From NCBI GenBank assembly GCA_007679095.1, contig VEFU01000002.1:124001-188000 (forward strand): a stretch of 64,000 bases of DNA. The letters are read 5' to 3'. How positions within the stretch are numbered: the first letter of the stretch is position 1; the number at the start of each line of letters is the position of its first letter. A model generated the notes under the pieces. That model was given only the letters and a program-made list of their open reading frames with translations. It was not told the origin of the DNA and did not search any database. This document shows positions 7,796-16,742 of this stretch, one piece after another. Position numbers and translations under genes: made by a program. This DNA comes from Paenibacillus bovis. GTDB taxonomy: Bacteria; Bacillota; Bacilli; Bacillales; Bacillaceae_C.

Positions 7796-10459
7796 TTAGT
7801 TTTGGTTATTTCTGTTATTTTCGTTATTTCCATTTTCGTTTCCATTTTCAGGTGGTGTGTCTGTAGGAACGTCTTCTTCATTCTCGTCAGGATTTTCTGT
7901 ATTCTCATCTTTATTATCTTCCCCTGGGTTAGGGGTGTTGTTTCCATCTGTGTTCCCATCTTGGTTGCCTTCATTACCGTTACCATTACCGTTACCATTA
8001 CCGTTACCATTACTGTTATCATTACCATTTCCGTTACCGTTCGGATTTTCACTATTATCTGGTATATCATCTGGTACTTCTTCTTCCATTTCAGGTACCG
8101 TTACTGTTGCGGTACCAGATGAACTTGTTTGTGTTTTAGAAATGGCTTTTACATCAAGTGTATAAGAAATACCTGGTTCTGCGTGTTCAATCGTTAGAGT
8201 CGTATCAGTAGTAGTTCCGAGAGATTGTTCACCACCATCAGAAGTCTTCAAGGTTACTTCAAATTGAAGTTCTTTTTCTTCTTGTTCTGGATGATTCCAT
8301 GTAAAGCTCACTTGATAATTAGATTCATTATATTCTCCCGATACACTTGGAGCTTCTAATTTATCAAAGATAGTTGATTCCTCTGTTGGTTGTGTACCAT
8401 TCACAAATAATTCATATACAATATTACTCTTAGGTGTGTATTTGCTTGGTTTTTTTGCTGGGTTGGTGCCTTTTTCAACAGCAACTTCTACAACACTTTT
8501 TGGCATTTTGAAATCTGGTGTTTCAATATCTTTGGAAATATAGCTCATGAGATTTTTATATAGATCCATTGCGATACGTTGATCCTTATAAGGAATTGGT
8601 GTACTGCGTTTATCATATCCAGTCCAAACCGCAATTGTATAATTAGTTGTATAGCCTGCGAACCATGCGTCCGGAACTGGACTTTCATTTCGATTTAAGT
8701 CGTATTTTTCGTATTCTTCATCACTATAGTTGGTGGTACCCGTTTTTCCTGCTGCAGGTAAGCCAGGAATGATCGCTCTTTTACCAGTGGAACCAGCTTT
8801 ATTGGATAGTACATCTTTCAGCATATCTGTAACCATATATGCGGTTGAATCTTTAATGGCAACTTTAGACGTAACCTTATTTACTACCTCTGTTTCCCCA
8901 TCCTGAAGGACAATTTTTTTAACCGTATGTGGTTGATTATACATTCCATTATTTCCAAAAGTAGCATAAGCTCCTGCTAGCTTCATTGGGGACACATTTT
9001 CAATACCCCCAATAGATGCTGATTCAAATACTTCATCAAATGGTAAACCTAAATTTGCAGCAAATTCTTTTGCTTTTTCGCTGCCAACTGCTTGAAATGC
9101 TTTAAGTGCAGGGATATTTCTAGACTGATACAAAGCTTGGCGAATTGTCATTTGCCCATAATGCTTGTTATCCCAGTTATTAATCTTAGTACCATCAGAA
9201 TATTTATATGGTTCATCCACAATTTGTTCGTAAGTAGACCAGTTTAAATATTCGATTGCTGGACCGTAATCTAGAATTGGTTTAATTGTAGACCCTGGTT
9301 GGCGATCAGAAAGCTGAGTAGCATAATTTCTGCCTCGTTTTATATCTTTAAATCGATTTCCACCGATCGCTCTAATTTCACCAGTTTTCGTATCAAGAAG
9401 GACAAGACCAGCTTGCATTTCATCATTAGGAAATTGAACAATTTCATCAGTTAGTAACATTTTTTCCGTATATTCCTGTGCTTTAGGATCTAAAGTAGTA
9501 TGAATCTTTAATCCGTCCGCATAAACATTATAGTCACCAAGTGCTTCTACTTCTTTAATTACTTGACCAACAAATGAGTCATACTTATATGGTTTTCCCA
9601 CATTATCTTCTTCAGGTATTAATGTTTCTGTTACATGAATATCTTGTGCGGCCTTCATTTCTTCTTCAGAAATTTTTCCATGCATCTCCATTAGGGTTAA
9701 CACTAAGTCTTTTCTTTTTTCAGCGTTCTCTGGATAAACATACGGGTCATATCCATTTGGACGTTGTGGTACTCCCGCTAAAAATGCACGCTCATGTAAT
9801 TCTAGTTCATTTAGTTCTTTCCCGAAATAAAATTGAGCTGCTGTTTCAATTCCATAAATACCATTACCGTAGTAAATTTTATTTACATATATTTCAAAGA
9901 TTTGTTCTTTCGTATAATTTTGTTCTAATTTTAAGGCGAGCCAGGCTTCTTGCGCTTTTCTTTTTAATGTTTTTTCCTCAGATAAGAAAGAAAGTTTTAC
10001 AATTTGTTGAGTAATCGTAGATGCACCTTCTGCACCAAATCCACGAGTTACATTAGCAAGGACTGCGCCTGCAAGTCTTCGTAAATCTATACCACTGTGT
10101 TCGTAGAATCGGACATCCTCAATTGCTAAGACAGCATCCTCAACTTCTTTAGGGATGTCATCATACGAAACATAATCACGATTTTCTGCACCTAGTACTG
10201 CAAAAACATCACCGTTAATATCAAGTACCTCTGAAGCAACAGGGTCCGTTAATAACACTTCATCTATCGGTGGTGCATCACTAGCATAGATAGCAAACAT
10301 CGTCCCTCCAACTACAAGTCCGAGTATTCCTATGAAAAATACAATTAAAAAAGCTTTTTTAATTATTTGGCCTTTACCACTTTTTGCTTTTGTTTTCGTT
10401 TTTTTATTAGGTTTTGATTGCTTTCGGCGTTCTTCTCGAGTTTTATAATCTCCAGCCAT
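7796..10459 (-). CDS. ponA: Class A penicillin-binding protein PBP1
   Basis: About 887 residues. It polymerises and cross-links peptidoglycan at the membrane. In order: a basic cytosolic tail with TREERRKQ, one membrane helix (~residues 35-60), a GT51 glycosyltransferase with the catalytic Glu in IEDVRFYEHSG, a transpeptidase with SxxK in QPGSTIKP (~395), SRN and KTGT (~577), a fibronectin-III-like domain, and a ~100-residue Asn/Gly/Pro/Glu tail. Three in-frame ATGs occur at 10468, 10465 and 10459; the last has the best spacing to GTGAGG. The recU gene lies 44 bp upstream on the same strand, as in B. subtilis. Confidence 0.94.
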   Translation of the reverse strand: MAGDYKTREERRKQSKPNKKTKTKAKSGKGQIIKKAFLIVFFIGILGLVVGGTMFAIYASDAPPIDEVLLTDPVASEVLDINGDVFAVLGAENRDYVSYDDIPKEVEDAVLAIEDVRFYEHSGIDLRRLAGAVLANVTRGFGAEGASTITQQIVKLSFLSEEKTLKRKAQEAWLALKLEQNYTKEQIFEIYVNKIYYGNGIYGIETAAQFYFGKELNELELHERAFLAGVPQRPNGYDPYVYPENAEKRKDLVLTLMEMHGKISEEEMKAAQDIHVTETLIPEEDNVGKPYKYDSFVGQVIKEVEALGDYNVYADGLKIHTTLDPKAQEYTEKMLLTDEIVQFPNDEMQAGLVLLDTKTGEIRAIGGNRFKDIKRGRNYATQLSDRQPGSTIKPILDYGPAIEYLNWSTYEQIVDEPYKYSDGTKINNWDNKHYGQMTIRQALYQSRNIPALKAFQAVGSEKAKEFAANLGLPFDEVFESASIGGIENVSPMKLAGAYATFGNNGMYNQPHTVKKIVLQDGETEVVNKVTSKVAIKDSTAYMVTDMLKDVLSNKAGSTGKRAIIPGLPAAGKTGTTNYSDEEYEKYDLNRNESPVPDAWFAGYTTNYTIAVWTGYDKRSTPIPYKDQRIAMDLYKNLMSYISKDIETPDFKMPKSVVEVAVEKGTNPAKKPSKYTPKSNIVYELFVNGTQPTEESTIFDKLEAPSVSGEYNESNYQVSFTWNHPEQEEKELQFEVTLKTSDGGEQSLGTTTDTTLTIEHAEPGISYTLDVKAISKTQTSSSGTATVTVPEMEEEVPDDIPDNSENPNGNGNGNDNSNGNGNGNGNGNGNEGNQDGNTDGNNTPNPGEDNKDENTENPDENEEDVPTDTPPENGNENGNNENNRNNQN
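7975..8045. repeat. Short tandem repeats coding the Asn-Gly tail of PonA
   Basis: Imperfect copies of a 12-base unit (CCATTACCGTTA on the plus strand) run for about 65 bases and encode Gly-Asn dipeptides in PonA. Because the unit is a multiple of three, slippage would change tail length without a frameshift. Confidence 0.8.
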
Positions 10460-10503
10460 TTGCATCATTCCTCACTTTCTTATATACGTTCATCCATGGT
10501 GTA

Positions 10504-11109
10504 TTATAAAGAATATACATGGCGTACAATTTCCAAATAATCAATTCTAGGATGTAGAGAGTATTTTAACGAATAACCAGATTTGATTATTTCATCTTTT
10601 GTTATAGATTTTCGCCCTCCATTGATCATTCGCTCCCAATAAAAAAATAAATCTTCCGCTTTTAATAAAAATAGTTCATCCGTTTTAACAAAACGCAGTA
10701 TAACAAATGCAATACCTTTATGTTCAACTACAGACTTCATATGTTTAATTTGATGGTCATGAAAGTTATTTAAAGGAAAAGAGGTAGTATTCTTTGTTTC
10801 CTTTGCTTCAAAGTCTATATATCGTCCACCCCAAACTCCATTATAATCAGTAGTAGAGGCTTGTCTAAAATATGCTTCTTTTATTACTGCAGTACTTCGG
10901 GATTGGTAATCCACATGAACAATTTGTATTGGTGTTGGTTTCTTATGAATAACTGCTATGTTATTTGCTAAATAATAAGCATTCGTAGTATTCAAATCAT
11001 CCTCTAGTGTCATACCCCTATTGCTGTACGTGATTTCCTTTTTTGATTTATTTTTATTAGGAGTAGGGTTACCTTTATATTTCCTTCCGTTTGGGTAATG
11101 AAACTCCAT
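10504..11109 (-). CDS. recU: Holliday junction resolvase RecU
   Basis: A 201-residue homodimeric nuclease that cuts four-way junctions with RuvAB in recombination and chromosome segregation. The conserved N-terminus [12 protein letters not shown], the catalytic cluster [20 protein letters not shown] (Asp, Glu and Lys of the PD-(D/E)xK fold) and [10 protein letters not shown] are all present. ATG 11109 has GAGGTG upstream. It is co-oriented with ponA with a 44-bp gap, the conserved recU-ponA operon. A TATAAT about 20 bp before the ATG may be its -10. Confidence 0.95.
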   Translation of the reverse strand: MEFHYPNGRKYKGNPTPNKNKSKKEITYSNRGMTLEDDLNTTNAYYLANNIAVIHKKPTPIQIVHVDYQSRSTAVIKEAYFRQASTTDYNGVWGGRYIDFEAKETKNTTSFPLNNFHDHQIKHMKSVVEHKGIAFVILRFVKTDELFLLKAEDLFFYWERMINGGRKSITKDEIIKSGYSLKYSLHPRIDYLEIVRHVYSL

Positions 11110-11197
11110 CTTGCTACACCTCGCTTGCTAAATTATAACATAACTTAAAAAAATGAGAGCGAGAAGGGTCGATATCACTATTTGACGATTATACCTC

Positions 11198-11216
11198 CAT
11201 TTTTGTTTCAAAAATG
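11198..11216. repeat. Inverted repeat in the recU/sspM divergent region
   Basis: CATTTTTG, three T, then CAAAAATG: a perfect 8-bp inverted repeat between the divergent genes recU and sspM. It could be an operator or a small hairpin. It does not fit the LexA box. Confidence 0.4.
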
Positions 11217-11324
11217 TGCAAAAAAGTGAATTGTAAAATCATGAATCAAATTAAGCTAATTCCAAATGATATAGATATACCGGTGTTTTACACAGGTAAG
11301 TATATGTAAGGAGGAAATATATTT

Positions 11325-11435
11325 ATGAAAAAGAAAAATAAAAATAAAAATGAACAAAGAAGAATGAATGATCGAAATAAAAAAGCTGGTGAAGGGAATC
11401 CGAAGCTTTCTGGTCCAAATAGACCTTCTACGTGA
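11325..11435 (+). CDS. sspM: Small acid-soluble spore protein SspM
   Basis: A 36-residue, very basic protein read directly from the sequence: it starts MKKKNKNKNEQRR and ends LSGPNRPST. B. subtilis SspM (34 residues) ends LGGPNRPST and sits at the same place beside recU. The ribosome site is a strong AAGGAGGAAAT. A forespore SigG-like pair (TGAATC at 11242 and AATGATA at 11265, 17 bp apart) lies upstream, but with several mismatches. It is a minor protein of the spore core. Confidence 0.8.
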   Translation: MKKKNKNKNEQRRMNDRNKKAGEGNPKLSGPNRPST

Positions 11436-11449
11436 TGAGAAGGATTGTC

Positions 11450-11485
11450 GAAAGTGTTATTTTCCTATGTTAGAACTACACTTTC
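11450..11485 (+). terminator. Hairpin after sspM
   Basis: GAAAGTGT (11450-11457) pairs with ACACTTTC (11478-11485) across a 20-base loop and is followed by TTTGA. It is a possible weak terminator for sspM. Confidence 0.35.
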
Positions 11486-11582
11486 TTTGACGAATTGCTT
11501 CTAGTTTTGTCAAGCGTGCAGGAAGCTCAGAACAAACGCCGAATTTAAGTAACAAAACGGGTGAGGACGGAGGCGCGAAACA

Positions 11583-11807
11583 ATGACTAGAAATGATTTA
11601 TTAAACAAATTGGAATCCATTAGCTCTCAAATCGATAATTTAGAGAAGATGGTCGCAGAAAAAATCAGTTTAGAAGAAAATTGGATGAAAAGCCGTATGG
11701 AACATACTGATAAACAAATGAATCAAAAAATTGTGGAGCTGGAGTCCCTATACAATTCTCAAAAACGACTGAATCAAGAAACTCAGCCTATTGCTCTTGC
11801 AAGATAA
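11583..11807 (+). CDS. Small coiled-coil protein of unknown function
   Basis: 74 residues, mostly heptad-like (LLNKLESISSQIDNLEKMV, then a Lys/Glu-rich helix), so a short parallel or antiparallel coiled coil is likely. It begins at ATG 11583 after GGACGGAGG and ends with a good terminator. It lies in the slot of the small ypp genes of B. subtilis (between recU and yppE), but I do not recognise a specific family. The 150-base leader can fold (see findings). Confidence 0.6.
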   Translation: MTRNDLLNKLESISSQIDNLEKMVAEKISLEENWMKSRMEHTDKQMNQKIVELESLYNSQKRLNQETQPIALAR

Positions 11808-11862
11808 AGTTAATCTTTCTTGAAAAATTTAGATATAAAAAGTACAATGAAGAAAAATTGAC

Positions 11863-11888
11863 AGCAGCTTTTTTGGAAGCTGCTTTTT
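11863..11888 (+). terminator. Terminator after the coiled-coil gene
   Basis: AGCAGCTT and AAGCTGCT form an 8-bp stem with a six-base loop, followed by TTTT. Confidence 0.8.
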
Positions 11889-11915
11889 CGTTTGAATAAA
11901 GGAGTTTAAGAAAGA

Positions 11916-12293
11916 ATGAATATAGATGAGTTAAAATTATATACATCGGAATTATATCAACTTAATGAACAGGCGAATGAAATATTTATCAAGAGTAAAA
12001 AAACAGGGGAGAAAGGAGACTTCTATACTCAAGTCAAACCGTTTGCGGATAAGATAAAAGAAATTTGTGATGTTTGGGAACCAGCTGCTACTAATTGGAT
12101 CATGATACATAAACCTAAAAACTTATATCCAATGCAAATTAAAAATACTGCAGAAAACATACAAATGGTTTCTATCCGTGCATTTTTTCCCGATACGAGT
12201 TTAAAACGATTTAATGATCATATCCAATCTAACCAATATATATTAAAAAGATTCCTAGATATATTAAATGATTATTTGAAGACGGGCGATTGA
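11916..12293 (+). CDS. yppE: YppE-like helical protein (DUF1798)
   Basis: A 125-residue all-helical cytosolic protein. Length, position before yppG, and the central segment with CDVWEPAATNWI and QIKNTAENIQMVSIRAF fit the YppE family, a structurally known four-helix bundle without an assigned role. ATG 11916 follows AAAGGAGTTT. No signal peptide is visible. Family assignment comes from memory of the pattern and synteny. Confidence 0.75.
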   Translation: MNIDELKLYTSELYQLNEQANEIFIKSKKTGEKGDFYTQVKPFADKIKEICDVWEPAATNWIMIHKPKNLYPMQIKNTAENIQMVSIRAFFPDTSLKRFNDHIQSNQYILKRFLDILNDYLKTGD

Positions 12294-12294
12294 C

Positions 12295-12322
12295 ACAATT
12301 TCCATAAAATAGGCATAGTGTA
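12295..12322 (+). promoter_or_regulatory. SigK-type promoter of the yppG-like gene
   Basis: AC at 12295-12296 and CATAGTGTA at 12314-12322 are separated by 17 bp. The -10 fits the SigK consensus CATAnnnTA fully, placing the gene in late mother-cell sporulation. It starts within the 3' end of yppE. Confidence 0.55.
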
Positions 12323-12355
12323 TAGCAGTAAGCAAAAGATCAGGGGGAAATTATC

Positions 12356-12802
12356 ATGCAGCATCAATTTCGTCAACATGTGCCTATGCCTACATGGATG
12401 CTGTACCAACAGCACTATCAAAATCCTTATCCTCCAAATCATTATCCACCATCGTTTCCAAATATATATGGGCATCAGGCAATGCAAAGTCCGTATGGCT
12501 ATTCCACACAAACAGGGAGATGGAATAAAACAAGTCAATTATTTCAAAATCCATTACAACCAGAAGAAAGCTACTTATATGAGCAATATGGAAACCAGCC
12601 AGGGAATCAGCACTACTATCCAAAACCAAACCCATTTATAAAACCAAAGAATAATCAATTTAACAGTATTTTACAATCCTTTAAAACCCAGGACGGTAGC
12701 TTTGATTATAACAAGGTGGTTAATACTGCCGGTCAATTGATGAACATATTTAATCAAGTATCTGGCATGGCAAAAGGATTAGGGGGATTATTTAAATTTT
12801 AA
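12356..12802 (+). CDS. yppG: YppG-family spore-associated protein
   Basis: 148 residues. The N-terminal two-thirds is low complexity, rich in Gln, His, Tyr, Pro and Asn (YQQHYQNPYPPNHYPPSFPN), typical of coat or spore-surface proteins. The conserved C-terminal domain reads FKTQDGSFDYNKVVNTAGQ and then NQVSGMAKGLGGLFKF. ATG 12356 has a CAGGGGGAAA ribosome site, and a SigK-type promoter lies about 35 bp upstream. The exact role is unknown. Confidence 0.75.
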   Translation: MQHQFRQHVPMPTWMLYQQHYQNPYPPNHYPPSFPNIYGHQAMQSPYGYSTQTGRWNKTSQLFQNPLQPEESYLYEQYGNQPGNQHYYPKPNPFIKPKNNQFNSILQSFKTQDGSFDYNKVVNTAGQLMNIFNQVSGMAKGLGGLFKF

Positions 12803-12807
12803 CAAAG

Positions 12808-12842
12808 AAGGAATCGAATCTAAGCAGCGATTCCTTTTTTAA
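12808..12842 (+). terminator. Terminator after yppG
   Basis: AAGGAATCG (12808-12816) and CGATTCCTT (12828-12836) form a 9-bp stem followed by a run of T. Confidence 0.85.
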
Positions 12843-12889
12843 TTTTTATAACTATTTGTGTAAGTAGATAAATATTTGTATGTAACCCT

Positions 12890-12917
12890 TTGAAAACGAA
12901 CGTTTATTCGTTAAAAT
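12890..12917 (+). promoter_or_regulatory. mrfAB promoter with a LexA-like box between -35 and -10
   Basis: TTGAAA (12890-12895) and TAAAAT (12912-12917) are 16 bp apart. Between them CGAAC-gttt-ATTCG (12897-12910) matches the Bacillus LexA palindrome CGAAC-N4-GTTCG at nine of ten fixed bases. A repressor bound here would block the polymerase. Confidence 0.5.
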
Positions 12918-12937
12918 GACATTAGAGGTGATGAGTG

Positions 12938-15217
12938 TTGAAATGGAAGCAAGACTTTCATGATTTAATACAACAATTACAGTCCAACCCGGTAATGAAA
13001 GAACAAATTGTACATTGGCATACTTTACCTGAGCAAGAAGCAAAAACTGTTCCTTTTCCTGAAAATTTGCATCCGAAAATTATAAATGCTTTAACTTCAC
13101 GTGGAATTACGGAACTTTATACGCACCAGGAAGAGGCTTATCAATATACAATTAGTGGTCAAAGTATCACAGCAGTTACTCCTACAGCATCTGGGAAAAC
13201 ATTATGTTACAACTTACCTGTATTACAAACGATATTATCTAATCCTTCCGCACGAGCGTTATATATTTTTCCAACGAAAGCATTGGCACAGGATCAGAAA
13301 AGCGAAATAAATGAATTGATAGATATCGGAGAGTTACCGATAAATAGTTATACATATGATGGCGATACGCCAGCTAATATACGCCAAAGAGTAAGAAAAG
13401 CAGGAAATATTGTGATTACAAATCCGGACATGCTTCATTCAGCAATATTACCACATCATACGAAATGGGTATCGCTATTTGAAAACTTACAATACATTGT
13501 GTTAGACGAACTTCATATATATCGTGGTGTGTTTGGAAGTCATGTGGCAAATGTAATCCGTAGATTGAAACGAATATGTAATTTTTATGGTTCAAATCCA
13601 ATATTTATTTGTACATCAGCCACAATTGCTAACCCAAAAGAACTAGGTGAAATGCTTTGTGGTGTGGATATGAAGTTAATTGATAGAAATGGTGCTCCCA
13701 GTGGGAAGAAGCATTTTGTTTTTTATAATCCACCTATTGTTCATAAACAATTGAACATAAGGAGGAGCGCTACTTTAGAAGTTAGTAAGTTAGCTGGGGA
13801 GTTTTTAAAAAATAATATCCAAACAATTGTCTTTGCACGTAGCCGTGTAAGAGTAGAAATCATATTAAAATACTTACAGGAATTAATTCAGCATAAACTC
13901 GGACCTAAAGCAATAAGAGGTTATCGAGGTGGCTACTTACCTACTCAAAGAAGAGAGATAGAAAAGGGGTTACGTAATGGAGATATTTACGGTGTTGTCA
14001 GCACGAATGCACTTGAACTAGGTGTTGATATTGGACAACTTCAAGTCTGCTTTATGACAGGCTACCCAGGAACAATTGCAAGTGCATGGCAGCAAGCTGG
14101 TAGGGCAGGGAGGAGACTTGGTGAATCATTAGTAATTATGGTTGCAAGCTCGTCTCCACTTGATCAATATATACTTGAACATCCTGATTACTTTTTTAAA
14201 CAATCACCAGAAACAGCAAGAATCAATCCTAATAATTTAATTATTTTAGTCGATCACATAAAATGTGCTGCTTATGAATTACCATTTCAAGCTGGGGAAA
14301 GTTTTGGGGACTTAGAAATTGAAGATATTCTAGACTTTCTAACGGAAGAAAGAGTGTTACATCGCAATGGAAATAAATGGTTTTGGATGAATGATTCTTT
14401 TCCAGCTCATAACATAAGTTTACGATCTGCATCACAAGAAAATGTGGTAATTATTGATCAAACAGAAACAGCAAACGTAAAGGTTATCGGCGAAATGGAT
14501 ACATTTAGTGCAATGACCTTATTGCATGATGAGGCAATCTATCTCCACCAAGGGATCCAATATCAGGTTGAAAAGCTAGATTGGGAAGAGAAAAAAGCAT
14601 TTGTTAAAGAGGTGGAAGTTGATTACTTTACAGATGCAAATTTAGCTGTTCAATTAAAAGTTTTAGAAGTAGATAAAGAGAAAAACTCTGAGGATATCCA
14701 AATTGCATTTGGTGATGTAACTGTAAATGCAATGGCAACGATATTTAAAAAAATAAAATTTGAAACTCATGAGAATATTGGCTCAGGTCCAATCCACTTA
14801 CCTGAGATGGAGTTGCATACAAATGCATCATGGATTTCACTGAAACAAACATGGGGTGATTTTAACTTAGAGGACTTAGAGTATGGATTAATTGGGGCGG
14901 CACATGCGATAAATTCGATTATACCTTTATTTGCAATGTGTGATCCAGGAGATATTTATGTAGTCCCACAAGTAAAGGCTGCTCATAATGACACGCCAAC
15001 CATCTTTATTTATGATCGCTATCCAGGTGGAATAGGAATAAGTGAGAAAGTATACGAAGTGATGGGGGATATCATAAACGAGGCGTTTACAATGGTGAAA
15101 AATTGTGCGTGTGATTCAGGTTGTCCATCTTGTATTGGCACTGAATTACGAACAACTACAACAAAAATGACAACGATTAAGTTGCTTAACAGGATCCGAA
15201 ATCTCGTTAGTACGTAA
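12938..15217 (+). CDS. mrfA: DNA repair helicase MrfA (YprA)
   Basis: About 759 residues. A superfamily 2 helicase with Walker A TPTASGKT (~82-89), a DELH box (~191), TSATI, and the motif VI segment QQAGRAGRR. The C-terminal DUF1998 region binds zinc through CACDSGCPSC near the end. In B. subtilis MrfA works with the exonuclease MrfB in repair of mitomycin-C adducts, independent of UvrABC. The start is set at TTG 12938, 7 bp after AGAGGTG; an overlapping GTG at 12935 is the alternative. The stop lies 14 bp before mrfB. Confidence 0.92.
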   Translation: MKWKQDFHDLIQQLQSNPVMKEQIVHWHTLPEQEAKTVPFPENLHPKIINALTSRGITELYTHQEEAYQYTISGQSITAVTPTASGKTLCYNLPVLQTILSNPSARALYIFPTKALAQDQKSEINELIDIGELPINSYTYDGDTPANIRQRVRKAGNIVITNPDMLHSAILPHHTKWVSLFENLQYIVLDELHIYRGVFGSHVANVIRRLKRICNFYGSNPIFICTSATIANPKELGEMLCGVDMKLIDRNGAPSGKKHFVFYNPPIVHKQLNIRRSATLEVSKLAGEFLKNNIQTIVFARSRVRVEIILKYLQELIQHKLGPKAIRGYRGGYLPTQRREIEKGLRNGDIYGVVSTNALELGVDIGQLQVCFMTGYPGTIASAWQQAGRAGRRLGESLVIMVASSSPLDQYILEHPDYFFKQSPETARINPNNLIILVDHIKCAAYELPFQAGESFGDLEIEDILDFLTEERVLHRNGNKWFWMNDSFPAHNISLRSASQENVVIIDQTETANVKVIGEMDTFSAMTLLHDEAIYLHQGIQYQVEKLDWEEKKAFVKEVEVDYFTDANLAVQLKVLEVDKEKNSEDIQIAFGDVTVNAMATIFKKIKFETHENIGSGPIHLPEMELHTNASWISLKQTWGDFNLEDLEYGLIGAAHAINSIIPLFAMCDPGDIYVVPQVKAAHNDTPTIFIYDRYPGGIGISEKVYEVMGDIINEAFTMVKNCACDSGCPSCIGTELRTTTTKMTTIKLLNRIRNLVST

Positions 15218-15231
15218 GGATGTGAAAGGAA

Positions 15232-16491
15232 TTGTCTCTGAAAAGCAAGCTGAATCTGATGAAGGCGAATATTATACGTGGTACAGATAAACCCTCTGAT
15301 TTTCCGGAAGCAAATGTAGAACAAAAAAAAGTAGATATACGGTTTTCAGAAAAATGGGAGGCAGCTGGTGCAAAACCCTATATATTAGAGGATGATTATT
15401 GTTTCATAAGGGAGAAGCGTTTTCCAATTGATTATCGTCATGGACATTATTCCTTTTTAGATTTATATACAGCTATCAATGCTTGGGAGGAATCTACTAG
15501 TAATCACCCATTATCAGCAAAAGGCCTAAAAGCTAGCAATTTGTTTTTCTTCGATACGGAAACAACAGGATTGTCTGGTGGTGCAGGGAATTCCATCTTC
15601 CTCCTTGGTCATGCTCAAGTAAGAAAAAATGAGGTTATACTGAAACAACACTTTCTCCCAGAACCAGGTTTTGAAGTACCTTTTTATAAAAGTTTTTTGG
15701 AAAGTGTCGATTATACAACCTTGGTTACTTATAATGGCAAAGCATTTGATTGGCCACAAGTAAAAACGCAGCATCGACTGGTGCGTGATCATGTTCCGAA
15801 GTTACCTGCTTATGGACATTTTGACTTATATCATGCGGCTCGTAGGTTATGGAAGGATAGAATGGACTCGGTCAAGCTAGTTAATGTGGAAAGGGAAATA
15901 TTAGGGGTTCATCGAACAGATGACATCCCTGGTTATTTAGCACCGATGATTTATTTTGATTATGTGGATAGAAAAGATCCCGAAGCAGTGCTCCAAGTGC
16001 TGAAACATAATGAGCTGGATATATTATCGCTAATTACGTTATATATTCATTTAACCTTTCAAATTCATGGCCTTGATCCTCATCAAACAGCTAAAGATAA
16101 AGTCATTATTGGAAAGTGGTTTGACTACATTGGAGAAAGGGATGCTGCATCCACCATTTTTGAGACAGCAGCAGGAGAAGGAGACATTGTAGCCCGCCAC
16201 GAGCTTGCTTTTTCTCTAAAACGTAAAAAGCAATATAAAGAGGCGTACGAAGAATGGGCCCAAGTGGCTGATATTGGTGATTCGATCATACAAAGAGATG
16301 CAAATATTGAATTAGCTAAGTTAATGGAGCACCAATTTAAAGATTATTACGCAGCTATACAACGCAGCCAAAAGGCTAAAGAAATTCATTTACAACTGGA
16401 TGATATTGATAGTAAAAATCGTGATTCATTTATTATGGAAGTAAATAAAAGATTACAACGCTTGTATGGGAAAAATGATAAAAACAGTTAA
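15232..16491 (+). CDS. mrfB: DNA repair exonuclease MrfB (YprB)
   Basis: 419 residues. A DEDDh ribonuclease-H-like exonuclease (FFFDTETTGLSGGAGNS, then YNGKAFDWPQ and a late HNELDILSL with the last acidic residue) is followed by a TPR-like C-terminal region (FETAAGEGDIVARHELAF onwards). It is the nuclease partner of MrfA and is likely co-transcribed with it. The start is TTG 15232 (MSLKSK), as in B. subtilis YprB; the AAAGGA just before it is closer than ideal, so the exact start is a little uncertain. Confidence 0.88.
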   Translation: MSLKSKLNLMKANIIRGTDKPSDFPEANVEQKKVDIRFSEKWEAAGAKPYILEDDYCFIREKRFPIDYRHGHYSFLDLYTAINAWEESTSNHPLSAKGLKASNLFFFDTETTGLSGGAGNSIFLLGHAQVRKNEVILKQHFLPEPGFEVPFYKSFLESVDYTTLVTYNGKAFDWPQVKTQHRLVRDHVPKLPAYGHFDLYHAARRLWKDRMDSVKLVNVEREILGVHRTDDIPGYLAPMIYFDYVDRKDPEAVLQVLKHNELDILSLITLYIHLTFQIHGLDPHQTAKDKVIIGKWFDYIGERDAASTIFETAAGEGDIVARHELAFSLKRKKQYKEAYEEWAQVADIGDSIIQRDANIELAKLMEHQFKDYYAAIQRSQKAKEIHLQLDDIDSKNRDSFIMEVNKRLQRLYGKNDKNS

Positions 16492-16742
16492 TTAGTAAAC
16501 ATTTCCCGGGTAAGCGCAACATTCGACTATTTTACAATAAAATAACAAAAAGTGACATCGAAATAATGTTTTTTATATTTTTTGCTGTCGGAATATTGAA
16601 GATGAGATGTTTTCATGATGGGAAATCAACATGGATATTAGCCCCTTATTGGAAATATAGGTGTTTGGATTAGTACATGTACCTCTATTCCTACATAGGC
16701 TGTAAGTGTAAACTTATTACTGATGAGAAAGGAGTTAATGCC
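16492..16742 (+). other. Intergenic region before cotD
   Basis: 250 bases without a gene. Apart from the cotD promoter at 16675-16702 it holds a small A/T hairpin, ATTTTA-caa-TAAAAT (~16532-16546), which has no GC and is unlikely to terminate. No clear terminator for mrfB is seen. Confidence 0.4.
16675..16702 (+). promoter_or_regulatory. SigK-type promoter of cotD
   Basis: AC (16675-16676), 17 bp, then CATAGGCTG (16694-16702), one base off CATAnnnTA. It lies 41 bp before the ATG. In B. subtilis cotD is transcribed by SigK, which supports the call. Confidence 0.5.

Noticed and set aside
7802..8165. Two plus-strand reading frames opposite the PonA tail
   Set aside because: They are the complement of the Asn/Gly repeat region and have no ribosome site; the composition is a by-product of the repeats.
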